The notes: generated from the letters alone by a model not told the origin. DNA of 64,000 bases from Sodalis glossinidius str. 'morsitans' (GCF_000010085.1 NC_007712.1:1240001-1304000), one strand, 5' to 3'. Shown: positions 8,084-17,687, counted from the stretch's first letter. Numbers and translations are program-made.

Positions 8084-8556
8084 ATCCCGAGCTGCGTAAC
8101 CGATTGATAAAAGCCACAGCAGGCGGCGCTATAGCATTAGCGACCGTGCTAATCCAATGGCACAAGGGCGTACGCTACACGCCATACCGGGATTCCGGCG
8201 GCGTGTTGTCAGTCTGCTATGGACATACCGGTAGCGATATCATTCCCGGTAAACGCTATAGCGCTGCTGAATGCCAATCCCTGCTGGATAGCGACCTGAA
8301 AGCCGCAATGGCGGTAGTCGATGCCAATGTCACCGTACCACTGACTGAGAGCCAGAAAGCCGCACTTGCCTCGTTCGCCTACAACGTGGGGAGCGGGGCG
8401 TTTTAGCGCTCTACGCTACTGAAGAAACTGAACGCAGGAGACAGGGTCGGTGCCTGTGATGAAATGCGGCGCTGGAAGTATGTTGACGGCAAGATCTCTA
8501 GGGGACTGATCAATAGGCGAGCGATAGAACAAGAGCTTTGCTTGAGGTCCGACTAA
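8080..8556 (+). pseudogene. Phage endolysin (GH24, RrrD/R21 type) with amber and lost catalytic Glu
   Basis: 158-codon muramidase with an N-terminal signal-arrest-release-like segment (ATAGGAIALATVLIQW), the motif YRDSGGVLSVCYGHTG, and the C-terminal block LKKLNAGD...CDEMRRWKYVDGK. An in-frame TAG at 8404-8406 interrupts NVGSGAF|RSTLLKK. In addition the residue expected to be the catalytic Glu in this family (…LEGVxYTPY…) is Lys here (WHKGVRYTPY). Both changes should abolish activity. The rest of the frame continues undisturbed to the TAA at 8556. Confidence 0.85.
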
Positions 8557-8608
8557 CTAGTTAATCAAATAGATAGACCTCATAGTAACGAAAGTGATTG
8601 TTAAATTT

Positions 8609-8929
8609 TTATATTAATCTTTCATTTTTATGCTCTTGCAACTGAATTTCTGCGTGTTGCAGATGAGAGAGAGCCTCTATCTTTCTTGGAGAATAATTAC
8701 CGTAATTAGATGGTTTTATATTTTTGACGGTAGAGCATAGCTTAGCTGGATTTTCCATGTCGCGTGGAGAATAGTGTCCATAACTAGATGAGTTTATATT
8801 TCTCACGGCAGAGCATAACTTGGAAACTAAGTTGCTAAGAACTGATGCGCGCGCTGAATAAAAATCAGATACTCCAGACTTAGCCTGAGAGAAAATATTA
8901 TCTATCTGAATGTTAAAATATGAACTCAT
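8609..8929 (-). CDS. Unrecognised repeat-containing moron-like protein (106 aa)
   Basis: Hydrophilic protein with two tandem units of about 26 residues: KLCSAVRNINSSSYGHYSPR and KLCSTVKNIKPSNYGNYSPR, each ending in an acidic/basic spacer. The region is clearly AT-richer than the phage genes and it runs against the late operon between endolysin and Rz, a common site for independently expressed morons. No signal peptide or TM segment. Family not recognised. A secreted or host-directed role is only a guess. Confidence 0.55.
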   Translation of the reverse strand: MSSYFNIQIDNIFSQAKSGVSDFYSARASVLSNLVSKLCSAVRNINSSSYGHYSPRDMENPAKLCSTVKNIKPSNYGNYSPRKIEALSHLQHAEIQLQEHKNERLI

Positions 8930-9080
8930 TTTTATAAATTCCTTTTTCTTAAAACAAATAATATTCCAGATCGCAATGCTTATAACTTACTTACAATCTG
9001 AATGATTAAGTAACTTTCCGACTTATATATATCGTTTAATCTAGAGAATGCACATACGGTATTGACCTTAGGATTTTAAT

Positions 9081-9551
9081 ATGCGTTGGAGATTCCTCAC
9101 TTTCGTCACTTTTCTTGCATCAATGCTGGGCGCAATACTTTACTACCGTATCCAATATAAAGGTGCGGAAGAGACATTAAGGCAAGTTGAACTCGAAGTT
9201 AAATCCCGGCTGGCGGAGATTGAGCAGTTAAGTCGCCAAATACAGACTATCGCCGTGCTGGATTTGCAACACACGCGAGAGCTTGAACATGATAAAAAAC
9301 GTATTGCGCAGCTTGAGCGCGATGTGGCTGACGGTCGTCGTCGGTTGCAAATCAACGCCATCTGTCCAGCAGTGCCAACCGATAGCACCGCCGCCCGCAT
9401 GGATGATGCAGCCGGCGCCAGACTTGCTGACGCCGCTCAACGACATTATTTCACTCTCAGACGACGAATTGACATCGCGAGAGAGCAAATAAACGGCTTG
9501 CAGGACTACGCACGACAGGTCTGTCTGGCGGCCAACGCCAGGACAGAATGA
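9081..9551 (+). CDS. Rz: Inner-membrane spanin Rz
   Basis: 156 aa: one N-terminal TM segment (FLTFVTFLASMLGAILYY), then a long helical coiled-coil region (residues about 30-95, rich in Glu, Arg, Leu) and a C-terminal REQINGLQDYARQVC that matches the lambda Rz C-terminal pattern. With Rz1 it fuses inner and outer membranes in the last step of lysis. The Rz1 gene is nested inside in another frame. Intact. Confidence 0.85.
   Translation: MRWRFLTFVTFLASMLGAILYYRIQYKGAEETLRQVELEVKSRLAEIEQLSRQIQTIAVLDLQHTRELEHDKKRIAQLERDVADGRRRLQINAICPAVPTDSTAARMDDAAGARLADAAQRHYFTLRRRIDIAREQINGLQDYARQVCLAANARTE
9289..9492 (+). CDS. Rz1: Outer-membrane spanin Rz1 (nested in Rz)
   Basis: About 67 aa in a different frame wholly inside Rz. 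The N-terminal signal ends in a lipobox (TVVVGC), so the mature protein would be a lipoprotein. A proline-rich stretch (QPIAPPPAWMMQ) and the ending PDLLTPLNDIIS are typical Rz1 features. ATG 9289 is preferred to the TTG six bases upstream. The nested arrangement is the classic Rz/Rz1 architecture. Confidence 0.85.
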   Translation: MIKNVLRSLSAMWLTVVVGCKSTPSVQQCQPIAPPPAWMMQPAPDLLTPLNDIISLSDDELTSRESK

Positions 9552-9562
9552 GGATATAAGAC

Positions 9563-9960
9563 ATGGGACGACAAACAAAAAATAAAGTCGGTCGCCCGAG
9601 TGAGCTTGCACAAAGTCTGGAAAAGGCTAGAGCCTATTTGTTAGGGGACTATGAAAAGCTGGGTGATGTTGTCCCGAGCATTGCCGGATTAGCTTGTTAC
9701 CTGGGAAAAGTCGCTCGCGCGTTTACGAATACAGTGAACAGAATGCTGAATTTAAGGACATCTTAGAGGGCATTCTGGCTCTGCAGGAAAATCGTTTAAT
9801 TAACAAAGGATTGCAGAGCAAATTTAACGCAACGATTGCCAAGCTTATGCTGACCAAACATGGCTACTCGGATAAGCAGGAACTGACCGGTAAAGACGGC
9901 GGCGCACTTCAGGTAGAGACCAAACCACTCTCCTCACTATTTCATGATGACGACTCTTAA
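9563..9960 (+). pseudogene. Terminase small subunit, frameshifted
   Basis: DNA-recognition subunit of the packaging motor. The first frame covers the N-terminal DNA-binding helices (YLLGDYEKLGDVVPSIAGLACYLG); the second resumes with SRVYEYSEQNAEFKDILEGI and runs to TKHGYSDKQELTGKDGG, the conserved C-terminal signature of this terminase type. One A is missing from the A-run at about 9706-9709. The end overlaps the large-subunit start by 17 nt. Confidence 0.85.
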
Positions 9961-11317
9961 TGCTATTTTCCATCCATTTATTCAGCCACATCGCTACAAG
10001 ATTGCCAAAGGTGGACGGGGAAGCGGTAAATCATGGGCCATCGCACGGTTACTGGTAGAAATAGCGCGACGAGGCACTTATCGCTTTCTTTGCGCACGTG
10101 AGTTCCAGGCCAGTATGGCCGATTCTGTTATCCAGTTGATTGCAGACACTATCCAGCGCGAAGGTTATCTGAAGGAGTTCGAGATTCAGAAAGCGTATAT
10201 CCGCTATCTTGCCACCGATAGCCTGTTTATGTTTTACGGTATAAAAAATAACGTTACCAAAATTAAATCGCTGGAAGGCATTGATATTGCGTGGGTAGAA
10301 GAAGCTGAAGCGGTGACCAAGGAGAGCTGGGATATTCTTATCCCCACTATCCGCAAACCGGGCAGTGAAATCTGGGTTAGCTTTAATCCGAAGAATATCC
10401 TCGACGACACCTATCAACGCTTTGTTGTCAATCCACTGGATGATATCTGCCTGCTGACGGTGCATTACACCGACAATCCCCATTTCCCTGAAGTACTCCG
10501 CCTGGAAATGGAGGAATGCAAGTGCAAGGACTATGACCTGTATCTGCATATCTGGGAAGGGGAGCCGGTTGCGGACAGCGATCTGGCGATTATCAAGCCG
10601 TTGTGGATTGCTGCGGCCGTCGATGCGCATATAACGCTGGGATTTGAGCCAGCGGGTAAAAAACGTATTGGTTTTGACGTCGCAGACGAGGGTGAGGATA
10701 GCAATGCGTTGATATTGTCCCACGGCTCAGTCGTTATGCATCTGGAGACGTGGAATAAAGGCGATGTTATTCAATCAGCAGACAGAGTGAAAAATTACGC
10801 TGAAAGTGTCATTGCTGATGAAATTATCTTTGACTCTATCGGCGTAGGGGCGGGTGTGAAAGCGCGCTTGCGACGAGTGAGTCGTATTACCGCGTCTGGC
10901 TTCAATGCCGGGGGAGGCGTTTTTAAACCTGATGCAAAATATGTTGATGGAAAAACCAACAAAGATATGTTTGTAAACCTCAAGGCACAGGCGTGGTGGG
11001 GTGTCCGGGAACGATTCTATAACACCTGGCATGCCGTCGAGTATATAAAGCACCATCCCGACGATAGCGATTTTGTCAAAGGGCTGAGAGATGACCAACT
11101 CATTAGTCTTTCATCCCGTCTTTCCTCACTTGACTATCTCAAGGCGGAATTGTCGCGCCCCTGGGTTGACTACGATAACAACGGTAGGGTGAAGGTGGAA
11201 AGTAAAAAGGACATGAAAAAACGCGGCATACCGTCCCCCAATCGGGCTGACGCTCTGATTATGGCCTTTGCGCCAACGTATAAACCTTTCCACATTCCTG
11301 ATGAGGCCTTTTACTGA
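9944..11317 (+). CDS. Terminase large subunit
   Basis: 457-aa packaging ATPase/nuclease of the Sf6/P22-like type, which pumps DNA into the procapsid and cuts it. Walker A GGRGSGKSWAIARLL at about residue 25; Walker B IDIAWVEEAEAVTKESWDIL with catalytic Glu; the coupling motif SFNPKN; and a nuclease domain beginning RIGFDVADEGEDSNALI, with PNRADALIMAF near the C-terminus. Length is normal. The frame is intact despite broken neighbours. The next gene starts on its last base (TGATG). Confidence 0.95.
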   Translation: MMTTLNAIFHPFIQPHRYKIAKGGRGSGKSWAIARLLVEIARRGTYRFLCAREFQASMADSVIQLIADTIQREGYLKEFEIQKAYIRYLATDSLFMFYGIKNNVTKIKSLEGIDIAWVEEAEAVTKESWDILIPTIRKPGSEIWVSFNPKNILDDTYQRFVVNPLDDICLLTVHYTDNPHFPEVLRLEMEECKCKDYDLYLHIWEGEPVADSDLAIIKPLWIAAAVDAHITLGFEPAGKKRIGFDVADEGEDSNALILSHGSVVMHLETWNKGDVIQSADRVKNYAESVIADEIIFDSIGVGAGVKARLRRVSRITASGFNAGGGVFKPDAKYVDGKTNKDMFVNLKAQAWWGVRERFYNTWHAVEYIKHHPDDSDFVKGLRDDQLISLSSRLSSLDYLKAELSRPWVDYDNNGRVKVESKKDMKKRGIPSPNRADALIMAFAPTYKPFHIPDEAFY

Positions 11318-12726
11318 TGGGCAGACGCGATAAAAAACGCGTGACAGCGGATGCGCCTGTTTCGCCGAAAAAACCGTTTTCTATCCCGCTGTCGGCGTTG
11401 AATACAGGAAATGATGCCAGGGTGGCGGCGTTTGAGCCCTACAAGCAGCCTGAGGGTGTCATTCCCGCCGGGCAACGCGACAGCGCGCTGGCAATGGACA
11501 GTACGCCTTATGAGACGTTAAACAGTTATAGCATGGGCTTTCAGTATGGTGGCTTCCGGGGCTATCCGTATCTTGCCATGTTGTCGCAAGCCCCGGAATA
11601 CGCCAATGTCCACGCGGTCTTTGCCGATGAAATCACCCGGACAGGGATAAAAATCACCAGCAGTGCCGATGAGCCCGCGCTGGTTGAGCACATGGAAGAT
11701 TTGTTAATCAAGTATGGCGTTAAGGACATCGTGCATCATGCCGTCTTCCATGACTCCCTGTTTGGAGTGGCGCATATCTATATTGATACCGGTGCGGATG
11801 ACCATGAGAAGTAGAACCCGCTGTTCAAAGATCCGCGCAAGGTGAATGGCAAGTTGAAAGGGTTTCGTCTGGTTGAGCCGGTCTGGATGTACCCAGCGAT
11901 GTACAATGCCAATGATCCGCTCGCCGATAATTACTATCGCCCGGATGCGTGGTTTGTTATGGGTAAAACGGTGCATGCCTCACGTTTTATTGACCTGGTC
12001 TCGCGCCCCGTGTCGCAAATCCTCAAACCGTCTTACAACTTTGGAGGCTTGTCACTGACGCAGCTCATGGAGCCTTACGTCAATGCATGGGCGCAAATCC
12101 GCCAGGAAATTCCCAAGATCATCAAGGCGTTCACGTTATCTGGCCTGAAAACAGATATGGACGCCAGAATGCAAAATTCTGCTGAATTCAAACGTCGTAT
12201 TGACCTGATGGCCGAGTACCGCAACAACCGTGGCGTACTGGCGCTTGACAAAGAAGAGGAGTTTTTCCAAGTCAATACCCCTATGACCGATTTGGAAAAA
12301 CTGGCCACCAATTACCAGGAGCAGTTGTGTATCCCCTCGCGAATGCCGGTGATTAAGCTGCTGGGCAATCTGTCCCCCGGCCTCAGCTCGAGTGGTCAGG
12401 GTGAGATTGATGTCTGGCATGAAACCGTGGCGGGGATCCAGGAGCGGGACGTTAGACCGCTGATTAAAGCGATGCTGGATTACATTATGCTCGCTGAGTT
12501 GGGGGAAATTCGTGAAGAAATTGATTTCGAGTTTAATCCCCTGGAAGAGATGAGTGATATCGATCTGGCTGATGTACGCCTGAAAAACGCGCAGGCACTC
12601 AGTACGTTGCAAACCGCCGGTACCATTGATACGGCAGACGGTCACCAGTGGTTGATGAATGACTCGCATTCTGGCTTCGGCTTCCTGAAGGACACGGAAT
12701 ATGAACAAGAGGAAGAAGACGCTTGA
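11317..12726 (+). pseudogene. Portal protein (DUF1073 family), amber-interrupted
   Basis: 470-codon frame for the dodecameric head vertex protein through which DNA passes. Features of the DUF1073 portal family: NSYSMGFQYGGFRGYPYLAM, a DEITRTGIKI block, and LGNLSPGLSSSGQGEIDVWH in the C-terminal half. A single in-frame TAG at 11812-11814 (after DDHEK, presumably a Gln codon once) interrupts it; the frame is otherwise open to 12726. A restart near 11842 could give only the C-terminal two thirds. Confidence 0.88.
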
Positions 12727-13467
12727 TCCGGCGCTGCCCAATGCCAGTATTACGTGCTGGTATGAGCGAACGTTGCGGCGTGATATCAGGGCGATGTCTC
12801 GTGAGGTGATAACGGCTATCCAGTCGGTTTTTAACGAGACGGGGATGGCAAACGATGCCAGCCCGGCGGTGCATTTTAGAACGTTGCTGCGCCAACTCAC
12901 CACGCGTTGGGGACGGCGCTTCAATCGATTATCGCAAGAGATAGCAAAGGCCTTTTATACACGAACACAAGGTCATACTGACCGGGCCCTGATAGTGCAG
13001 CTCAAGGCGATGGGCTTTGCCCTTGATTTCAACATGACCGCCGAGATGCACAATGCCTCAACTGCGATCATCGCCGAGAATGTCTCGCTGATAAAATCGA
13101 TACCGCAGAACTATTTCACACAGATTGAATCACTGGTGATGCAGTCAGTGGTACGTGGCGGCGATTTGGGCACCTTGACCCAGCAGTTAACCGAGCAATA
13201 CCGCGTCACGGCGCGTCGGGCGCAGCTGATTGCGCGAGACCAGACCCGCAAGGCTAATGCGACGCTGGCGGTTATCCGGCAACGTTCGCTGGGGATAACG
13301 AAGGGTATCTGGCAGCACACCGGTGCCGGTCAACATCCCAGGGCTGACCATGTGGCCGCCAGTTTGACCTCGCCAAAGGGTGTCTGATTAGCGGCGAATA
13401 TCTCCTTCCCGGACAAAAAATTAACTGTGGCTGCCTCTGGCGGCCCGTTCTCCCGTTTCAGGATTAA
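12701..13467 (+). pseudogene. Minor head protein (Mu gpF / SPP1 gp7 type), frameshifted
   Basis: Head-morphogenesis protein that associates with the portal. The core matches the Mu-F-like domain: TEQYRVTARRAQLIARDQTRK, then GIWQHTGAGQHPRADHV. The C-terminal metal-binding-like segment (FDLAKGCLISGEYLLPGQ, then KINCGC) is in another frame because bases are missing at about 13357, where a Gly-Gln/Asn codon pair is expected. The gene overlaps the portal end by 26 nt. Confidence 0.85.
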
Positions 13468-13470
13468 TCC

Positions 13471-14574
13471 ATGCCAATCACAAATGAACGCCTTGCGATG
13501 GACTCTGCCCGCGAGGTAGACCGGTTCGGCAAGATGTTTGTGCGCGACAATCGTATCAGCAAGGCCACCATCAACGACTATTACGGGGAGGAAATCCCCG
13601 GCCATGAAAAACTTGGGCTGCAAAAAAAGCGGCTCTATCGCCTTTTACGGGCCCCCGAGGAGCTTGAGCAGTCCACCGCCAGTTTTCGCGGTATTCCCGT
13701 GCTGCTAGGGCATCCAGAGAACAATAACACCCGGCCACTGGCTGACTTGGCGGTCGGTGCGGTGATGAACGATGTGCGCTATGAACATCCTTACCTGGTG
13801 GCCTCTATTGTGGTCTGGGATGCGGGTGCACAGGCCGGTATCGAAACCGATATCCAGCGCGAACTCTCCCCGTCATACAAGTACACGGCGGATATGACAC
13901 CGGGTGAGTTTGAAGGAGAAAACTATGACGGGGTGATGCTCGATATTCACACTTATCACCTCGCCATCGTACCGGACGGGCGCACGGGCCCGGATATTCT
14001 CGTCAATGACGCAAAACCAGAGGGTTTACCCATGTCAGAAGAAAAAGACACCTCGGCGCAGGATGATGTGCTCGCGGGTCTCAAGGAGAGCCTGCCAAAC
14101 GCAAGCGATGAACAATTACAGTCGGTTTCTGAGTTTATGGCTGAGCGCGCCGCAAAAGCCAATGACGAAGAGCAAGACAAAAAAGCCGATGATGAACAGG
14201 ACAAAAACGAAAAAGTGGATGACCAGGAGGACGATAAAAAAGCCAACGATGCGCGCCCGCTGACCGCCAATGATGCGGCGATTATCGCCCGTCAGGCAAC
14301 CGAACAGGGCCGTAAGGCGGCCTGGACGGATTTTATGGCGTTACGTCAGGCCGAGCGCGACTGTGCTTCCCTGATTGGTGAAGTGGCCTGTGATTCGGCC
14401 GAAGATGTGTACCGACTGGCGCTGGCGCAAGAAGGTATCGACACCCAAGGTGTTCACCCTTCCGCGTTGCCAAAAATGGTTGAAGTGCTGAAATCCTGGC
14501 CCTCACAACCGGCCACCGTGGCGATGGATGCCCATTCCGTTAACCGCGTAGACAGCTTCTTTGGAGGTCAATAA
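13471..14574 (+). CDS. DUF2213 prohead protease / scaffold-like protein
   Basis: 367 aa. Residues about 1-180 form the DUF2213 region (LYRLLRAPEELEQSTASF, IPVLLGHPENNNTRPL, and DIQRELSPSYKY, likely including the protease Ser and His). Then follow a strongly acidic/lysine-rich linker (repeated DEEQDKK-type units) and a helical C-terminus ending SFFGGQ. Such fusions process and scaffold the procapsid. It sits just before cement and capsid genes, as expected. ATG 14034 (MSEEKDTS) could be an internal start for a separate scaffold. Intact. Confidence 0.8.
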   Translation: MPITNERLAMDSAREVDRFGKMFVRDNRISKATINDYYGEEIPGHEKLGLQKKRLYRLLRAPEELEQSTASFRGIPVLLGHPENNNTRPLADLAVGAVMNDVRYEHPYLVASIVVWDAGAQAGIETDIQRELSPSYKYTADMTPGEFEGENYDGVMLDIHTYHLAIVPDGRTGPDILVNDAKPEGLPMSEEKDTSAQDDVLAGLKESLPNASDEQLQSVSEFMAERAAKANDEEQDKKADDEQDKNEKVDDQEDDKKANDARPLTANDAAIIARQATEQGRKAAWTDFMALRQAERDCASLIGEVACDSAEDVYRLALAQEGIDTQGVHPSALPKMVEVLKSWPSQPATVAMDAHSVNRVDSFFGGQ

Positions 14575-15056
14575 TGGCATTTCAACAAAACGTCGGGCTG
14601 TATCCGGCTCCTGGGCGTGAAGGGGCGTTTGCCTCCTGTAATGATGCTTTCGCCGTACCGCCGCCGGCTGACGGGTTCCGTGCGGGGAAAAATGGCCTGA
14701 ACATGGCCCGTTTCGCCTGGCGCGACACCACCAGCGATGTGCTTCTTAACAATACCGGCACCGGTAAACCGCTTGGCTTCGTTGGTAATGAGATGACCGG
14801 CATCATCGGCCTATTTGACGCGACCACCATGAAAATCAGCGCCGGTACCCACGTCTCCGTGTACATGACCGGGGATTTTTGGGCGAAAGCGGTGAATGCC
14901 GCCGCCATTGGGCAGAAAGTGTTTGCCGTGCTGGCCGATGGCACTCTGAAAACCGGGGCGGCAGATGCCACCGTTGACGGTGCAGTGGAAACCCCCTTCG
15001 TGGTCATGACCGCCGCTGCTGTCGGTGAAATATTCAAAATGTCGAGCTGGAGCTAA
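14574..15056 (+). CDS. Capsid cement / decoration protein
   Basis: 160 aa, Gly/Ala-rich beta protein (LYPAPGREGAFASCND, then LGFVGNEMTGIIG and ISAGTHVSVYMTGDFWAK). It fits the structural cement protein class encoded immediately before DUF2184 capsid proteins. Its start overlaps the upstream stop (TAATG) and it ends 2 nt before the capsid gene. Intact. The exact family name is recalled, not searched. Confidence 0.65.
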   Translation: MAFQQNVGLYPAPGREGAFASCNDAFAVPPPADGFRAGKNGLNMARFAWRDTTSDVLLNNTGTGKPLGFVGNEMTGIIGLFDATTMKISAGTHVSVYMTGDFWAKAVNAAAIGQKVFAVLADGTLKTGAADATVDGAVETPFVVMTAAAVGEIFKMSSWS

Positions 15057-15058
15057 CC

Positions 15059-16090
15059 ATGTCAGGACTTACTCAACAGGATTTTCATGCGGTGATGAAC
15101 CGCGCCAAGGCCGGTGGTGTGACACTGCCTGCGTCCGTCAGTCGCCTCTATCTGGCCAATGACGCGCAGCCGTTGCCGTCCACGGTGACCAACGGCGGCA
15201 TTCCCGCTATTGTTGCCGGCGGCATTGATCCGACCATACTGAAAACCATCTTCGCACCAACGCGCGCGGCTGAAATTTACGGTGAACGTAAGCTGGGGGC
15301 CTGGGAGCTGGATTACCATCTGATTGGCCGCTCGGAATACTCAGGCGAGACTGTGTCTTATGGCGATTACAATAATAACGGCGCGAACCAGGTCAATATC
15401 CAATGGGAGAATATCCGCCAGTATCGTTACCAGAGCATGATCACCTATGGCGATCTGGAAGTGAAACGTTACGGTTTGGCATTGGTTAATTATGTGGCTG
15501 AAAAGCAGAATGCCATTGCCAATACATTGAATATCGTGCGCAACAAGTTCGCTTTCTACGGCGTTTCAGGCGTGAACCACGGGGTGCTGAATGATCCGTC
15601 CCTGCCCACGCCGATCACCCCCGTGGCGAATGCCAGTAAGAAAACGCAGTGGAAAGATAAAACCATCCAGGAGCGCTATAACGATATTCTGGCGCTGTAC
15701 GGCGATCTGGTCGGCCGCACTCACGGTGCCGTCGGGGATGGGGTAGATATGGCTTCGCCGTTAAAACTGGTGCTTTCTAACCAGGCGTCGGTCTACCTGA
15801 AAAGCGCTAATGAAAGCTTTAATACCTCGCTGGAAGACATGATTAAGAAAGCCTTCCCAAATCTGGTGATTGAAACCGCGCCGCAGTTCAGTACCGATGC
15901 CGGTGAACTGATGCAGATGTTCCTGCCGGAATGGGGTGGCCAGCCGTCATGCTATGTGGCCTTCTCGGAAAAATACCGCGCGCATCCGGTCATCACCCAG
16001 CCGTCAAGCTGGGAGCAGAAAGTGTCCGCCGGAACCTTTGGTACCGTCATTACACAGCCGATGCTGTTTGCTCAAATGTTGGGGATTTAA
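15059..16090 (+). CDS. Major capsid protein (DUF2184 family)
   Basis: 343-aa main shell protein with probable HK97 fold. Characteristic stretches: AGGIDPTILKTIFAPTRAAE, KLGAWELDYHLIGRSEY, GDYNNNGANQVNIQWENI and a C-terminal QKVSAGTFGTVITQPMLFAQ. The length is as usual for the DUF2184 family. No cleavage site is visible. Intact, in the standard place after protease and cement genes. Confidence 0.88.
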   Translation: MSGLTQQDFHAVMNRAKAGGVTLPASVSRLYLANDAQPLPSTVTNGGIPAIVAGGIDPTILKTIFAPTRAAEIYGERKLGAWELDYHLIGRSEYSGETVSYGDYNNNGANQVNIQWENIRQYRYQSMITYGDLEVKRYGLALVNYVAEKQNAIANTLNIVRNKFAFYGVSGVNHGVLNDPSLPTPITPVANASKKTQWKDKTIQERYNDILALYGDLVGRTHGAVGDGVDMASPLKLVLSNQASVYLKSANESFNTSLEDMIKKAFPNLVIETAPQFSTDAGELMQMFLPEWGGQPSCYVAFSEKYRAHPVITQPSSWEQKVSAGTFGTVITQPMLFAQMLGI

Positions 16091-16092
16091 TC

Positions 16093-16436
16093 ATGGCACA
16101 AAAAATCATTGTTGGATGCCGCCTGCCACACGGTCTTAGCGTCACGGTTGATGGCGTCCGCGTGAACTTTAGCGGCGCCAGTCGCGGCGTTAAATCTGAA
16201 GAGGGGGTGTTTACGCCCTTCGGTGTAAATGGCTGTGGTATTACCCGTGATGTCGATGCCGAGTGGTTCGACACATTTTTGGGGCTTTACGCCGCCGCGC
16301 CTTATGTCCAGAAGGGATTGATTTTTCAAATCAAGTCCGAAAACGCCATTCATGATACCACCCGTGAACGCAAAGGGGTAAAAACCGGCATGGAGCAGGT
16401 GGTGCCGAAGGTGCTGTCGTCACGGAGCGCGTGTAA
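16093..16436 (+). pseudogene. Small head-region phage protein, frameshifted near its end
   Basis: Starts MAQKIIVGCRLPHGLS two bases after the capsid stop. It is open for about 105 codons, to GVKTGMEQVVPK. Inserting one G at about 16411 lets the frame continue GAVVTERV and stop at TAA 16434-16436, directly abutting the next ATG. The total of 344 nt (345 minus 1) supports a one-base deletion. Without the repair it would run on as a chimeric tail to 16794. Function unknown; homologues lie between capsid and head-completion genes in related phages. Confidence 0.6.
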
Positions 16437-16859
16437 ATGGCGGCGGTCACGCTTGATATCCCCCGATTTCGGGCGTGGTATCCTCGCTTTAGCAATGTTA
16501 CCAATGACGCACTCGTTTACCTTTTTGACCTGGCCTGTATGGGGTTTGATAACAGCGATTTTTCGCTCGAATCCAACCTCGATAAACGCGAGCGCCTGCT
16601 GTATTTGCTGCTGGCCCACCTGGCCTATGGCCGCTATGGTGACGCGGACGGTCATGGTGGTGAGGGGGCTGTGGGACGTATCGGCAGCGCCAGCGAAGGC
16701 AGCGTCAGCGTCTCTTTTGATATCGGCACTGGACTGCCCTTTGACGCCGTCTGGTATATGCAGAGCGAATATGGGCAACTCTTCTGGCAGCTGACCAAAC
16801 CCTACCGGCTGTTTGCCTATTTACCCGGCGAAACAGGAGGGGCACGTTGCGTAAGATGA
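16437..16859 (+). CDS. Head-tail connector protein (DUF4054)
   Basis: 140 aa. N-terminal ITLDIPRFRAWYP-type motif (here TLDIPRFRAWYPRFSNVT), a helical middle (RLLYLLLAHLAYGRYG) and a C-terminal FDAVWYMQSEYGQLFWQLTK; this is the DUF4054 pattern. It should close the head after packaging and form the neck. Intact, immediately after the broken small gene. Confidence 0.75.
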   Translation: MAAVTLDIPRFRAWYPRFSNVTNDALVYLFDLACMGFDNSDFSLESNLDKRERLLYLLLAHLAYGRYGDADGHGGEGAVGRIGSASEGSVSVSFDIGTGLPFDAVWYMQSEYGQLFWQLTKPYRLFAYLPGETGGARCVR

Positions 16860-17311
16860 AAGCCCTTCTTGACGCGCAGGAGAAGCAGCTTCAGTCACGC
16901 AGACTGAAAGTGGGCTTTGCCGCAGGCGCAACCTACCCTGATGGCACGTCGGTGCCGGTGGTGGTTTATACGAATGAGGTGGGGCGACCGGAGAAAAGAC
17001 AGCCTCCACGCCCTTTTTTCCATATTGCCATCGCTGAACATCAGGTGGACTGGGTGCGCACCTGTACTCGGGCGTTACGTGCCGGCGTAGACACCGATAC
17101 GGCATTAAATCTGGTGGGCGAGCAGGCGGTTGCGGATGTGCAGACCTCAATCCTGGCGCTGTCATCCCCACCATTGGCACAGAAGACCCTTTACCGGCGG
17201 CGCACGCGGCAATCGCCGCCCAAAAACCTTAACGATGATCCTCTTGTTGATACACGTGTGATGTTAAACAGCGTCACGCACTGGGTAGGAGGCGAGGATG
17301 AACCTGCATAA
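16856..17311 (+). CDS. Neck / tail-completion protein (HK97 gp10-like)
   Basis: About 151 aa. The pattern VGFAAGATYPDGTSVPVVVY, then RPFFHIAIAEHQVDW, is typical of HK97-gp10-type tail-completion proteins, where the phrase on growing from 'pGT..A..aa.nEfG' to 'iPaRPFlr' recurs. The C-terminal DTRVMLNSVTHWV also fits. ATG 16856 is preferred to TTG 16847. It overlaps both neighbours slightly. Intact. Confidence 0.65.
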   Translation: MKALLDAQEKQLQSRRLKVGFAAGATYPDGTSVPVVVYTNEVGRPEKRQPPRPFFHIAIAEHQVDWVRTCTRALRAGVDTDTALNLVGEQAVADVQTSILALSSPPLAQKTLYRRRTRQSPPKNLNDDPLVDTRVMLNSVTHWVGGEDEPA

Positions 17312-17687
17312 GCTGGCCAGCCGGGCGATTGGCCGCGTCAATCCGTTTATTGAGGCGCGCGTACGTCGCGCGTCCGGGTGGACGGCGTCACCCGGTGCCA
17401 GGCAGAAACCCCAATACCAGCCAGATCAGCGCGTCTCTATCCAGTTTCAGCCCTTATCATCCGATGATCTGCAGCATGTTGACGGCCTGAATCTTCAGGG
17501 GATAGTGAAGTCCATTTACGTTGACGGCAATTTTTATGGGGCAGTACGCCGTGAGCAAATAGGCGGCGATCTGTTTCTTGTCAATGGCGAGACCTGGCTG
17601 GTTGAACAGGCAATAGAGCTGTGGCCAGACTGGTGCCGGCTCCTGGTCAGGAGGCAGGATGATGCAAGTGACCTTAACGCTGGATGA
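17298..17687 (+). CDS. Phage neck-region protein of unknown function
   Basis: 129 aa, starting MNLHKLASRAIGRVNPF. It has a Tyr/Gln/Asp-rich middle and a beta-rich C-terminal half (GDLFLVNGETWLVEQAIELW). Proteins with this ending are encoded between the tail-completion and terminator genes of DUF3383-type myophages. Position is the main evidence. Intact; overlaps the next gene by 29 nt. Confidence 0.5.
   Translation: MNLHKLASRAIGRVNPFIEARVRRASGWTASPGARQKPQYQPDQRVSIQFQPLSSDDLQHVDGLNLQGIVKSIYVDGNFYGAVRREQIGGDLFLVNGETWLVEQAIELWPDWCRLLVRRQDDASDLNAG

Noticed and set aside
10049..12924. Long minus-strand frames such as 10049-10723 and 12136-12924
   Set aside because: They lie wholly inside the terminase and portal/head genes on the other strand, have no ribosome sites and no recognisable domains. 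They are codon-bias shadows.
13900..14270. Minus-strand frame 13956-14270, Ser-rich
   Set aside because: It mirrors the Asp/Lys-rich linker of the DUF2213 protein; the Ser/Phe bias comes from the complementary codons.
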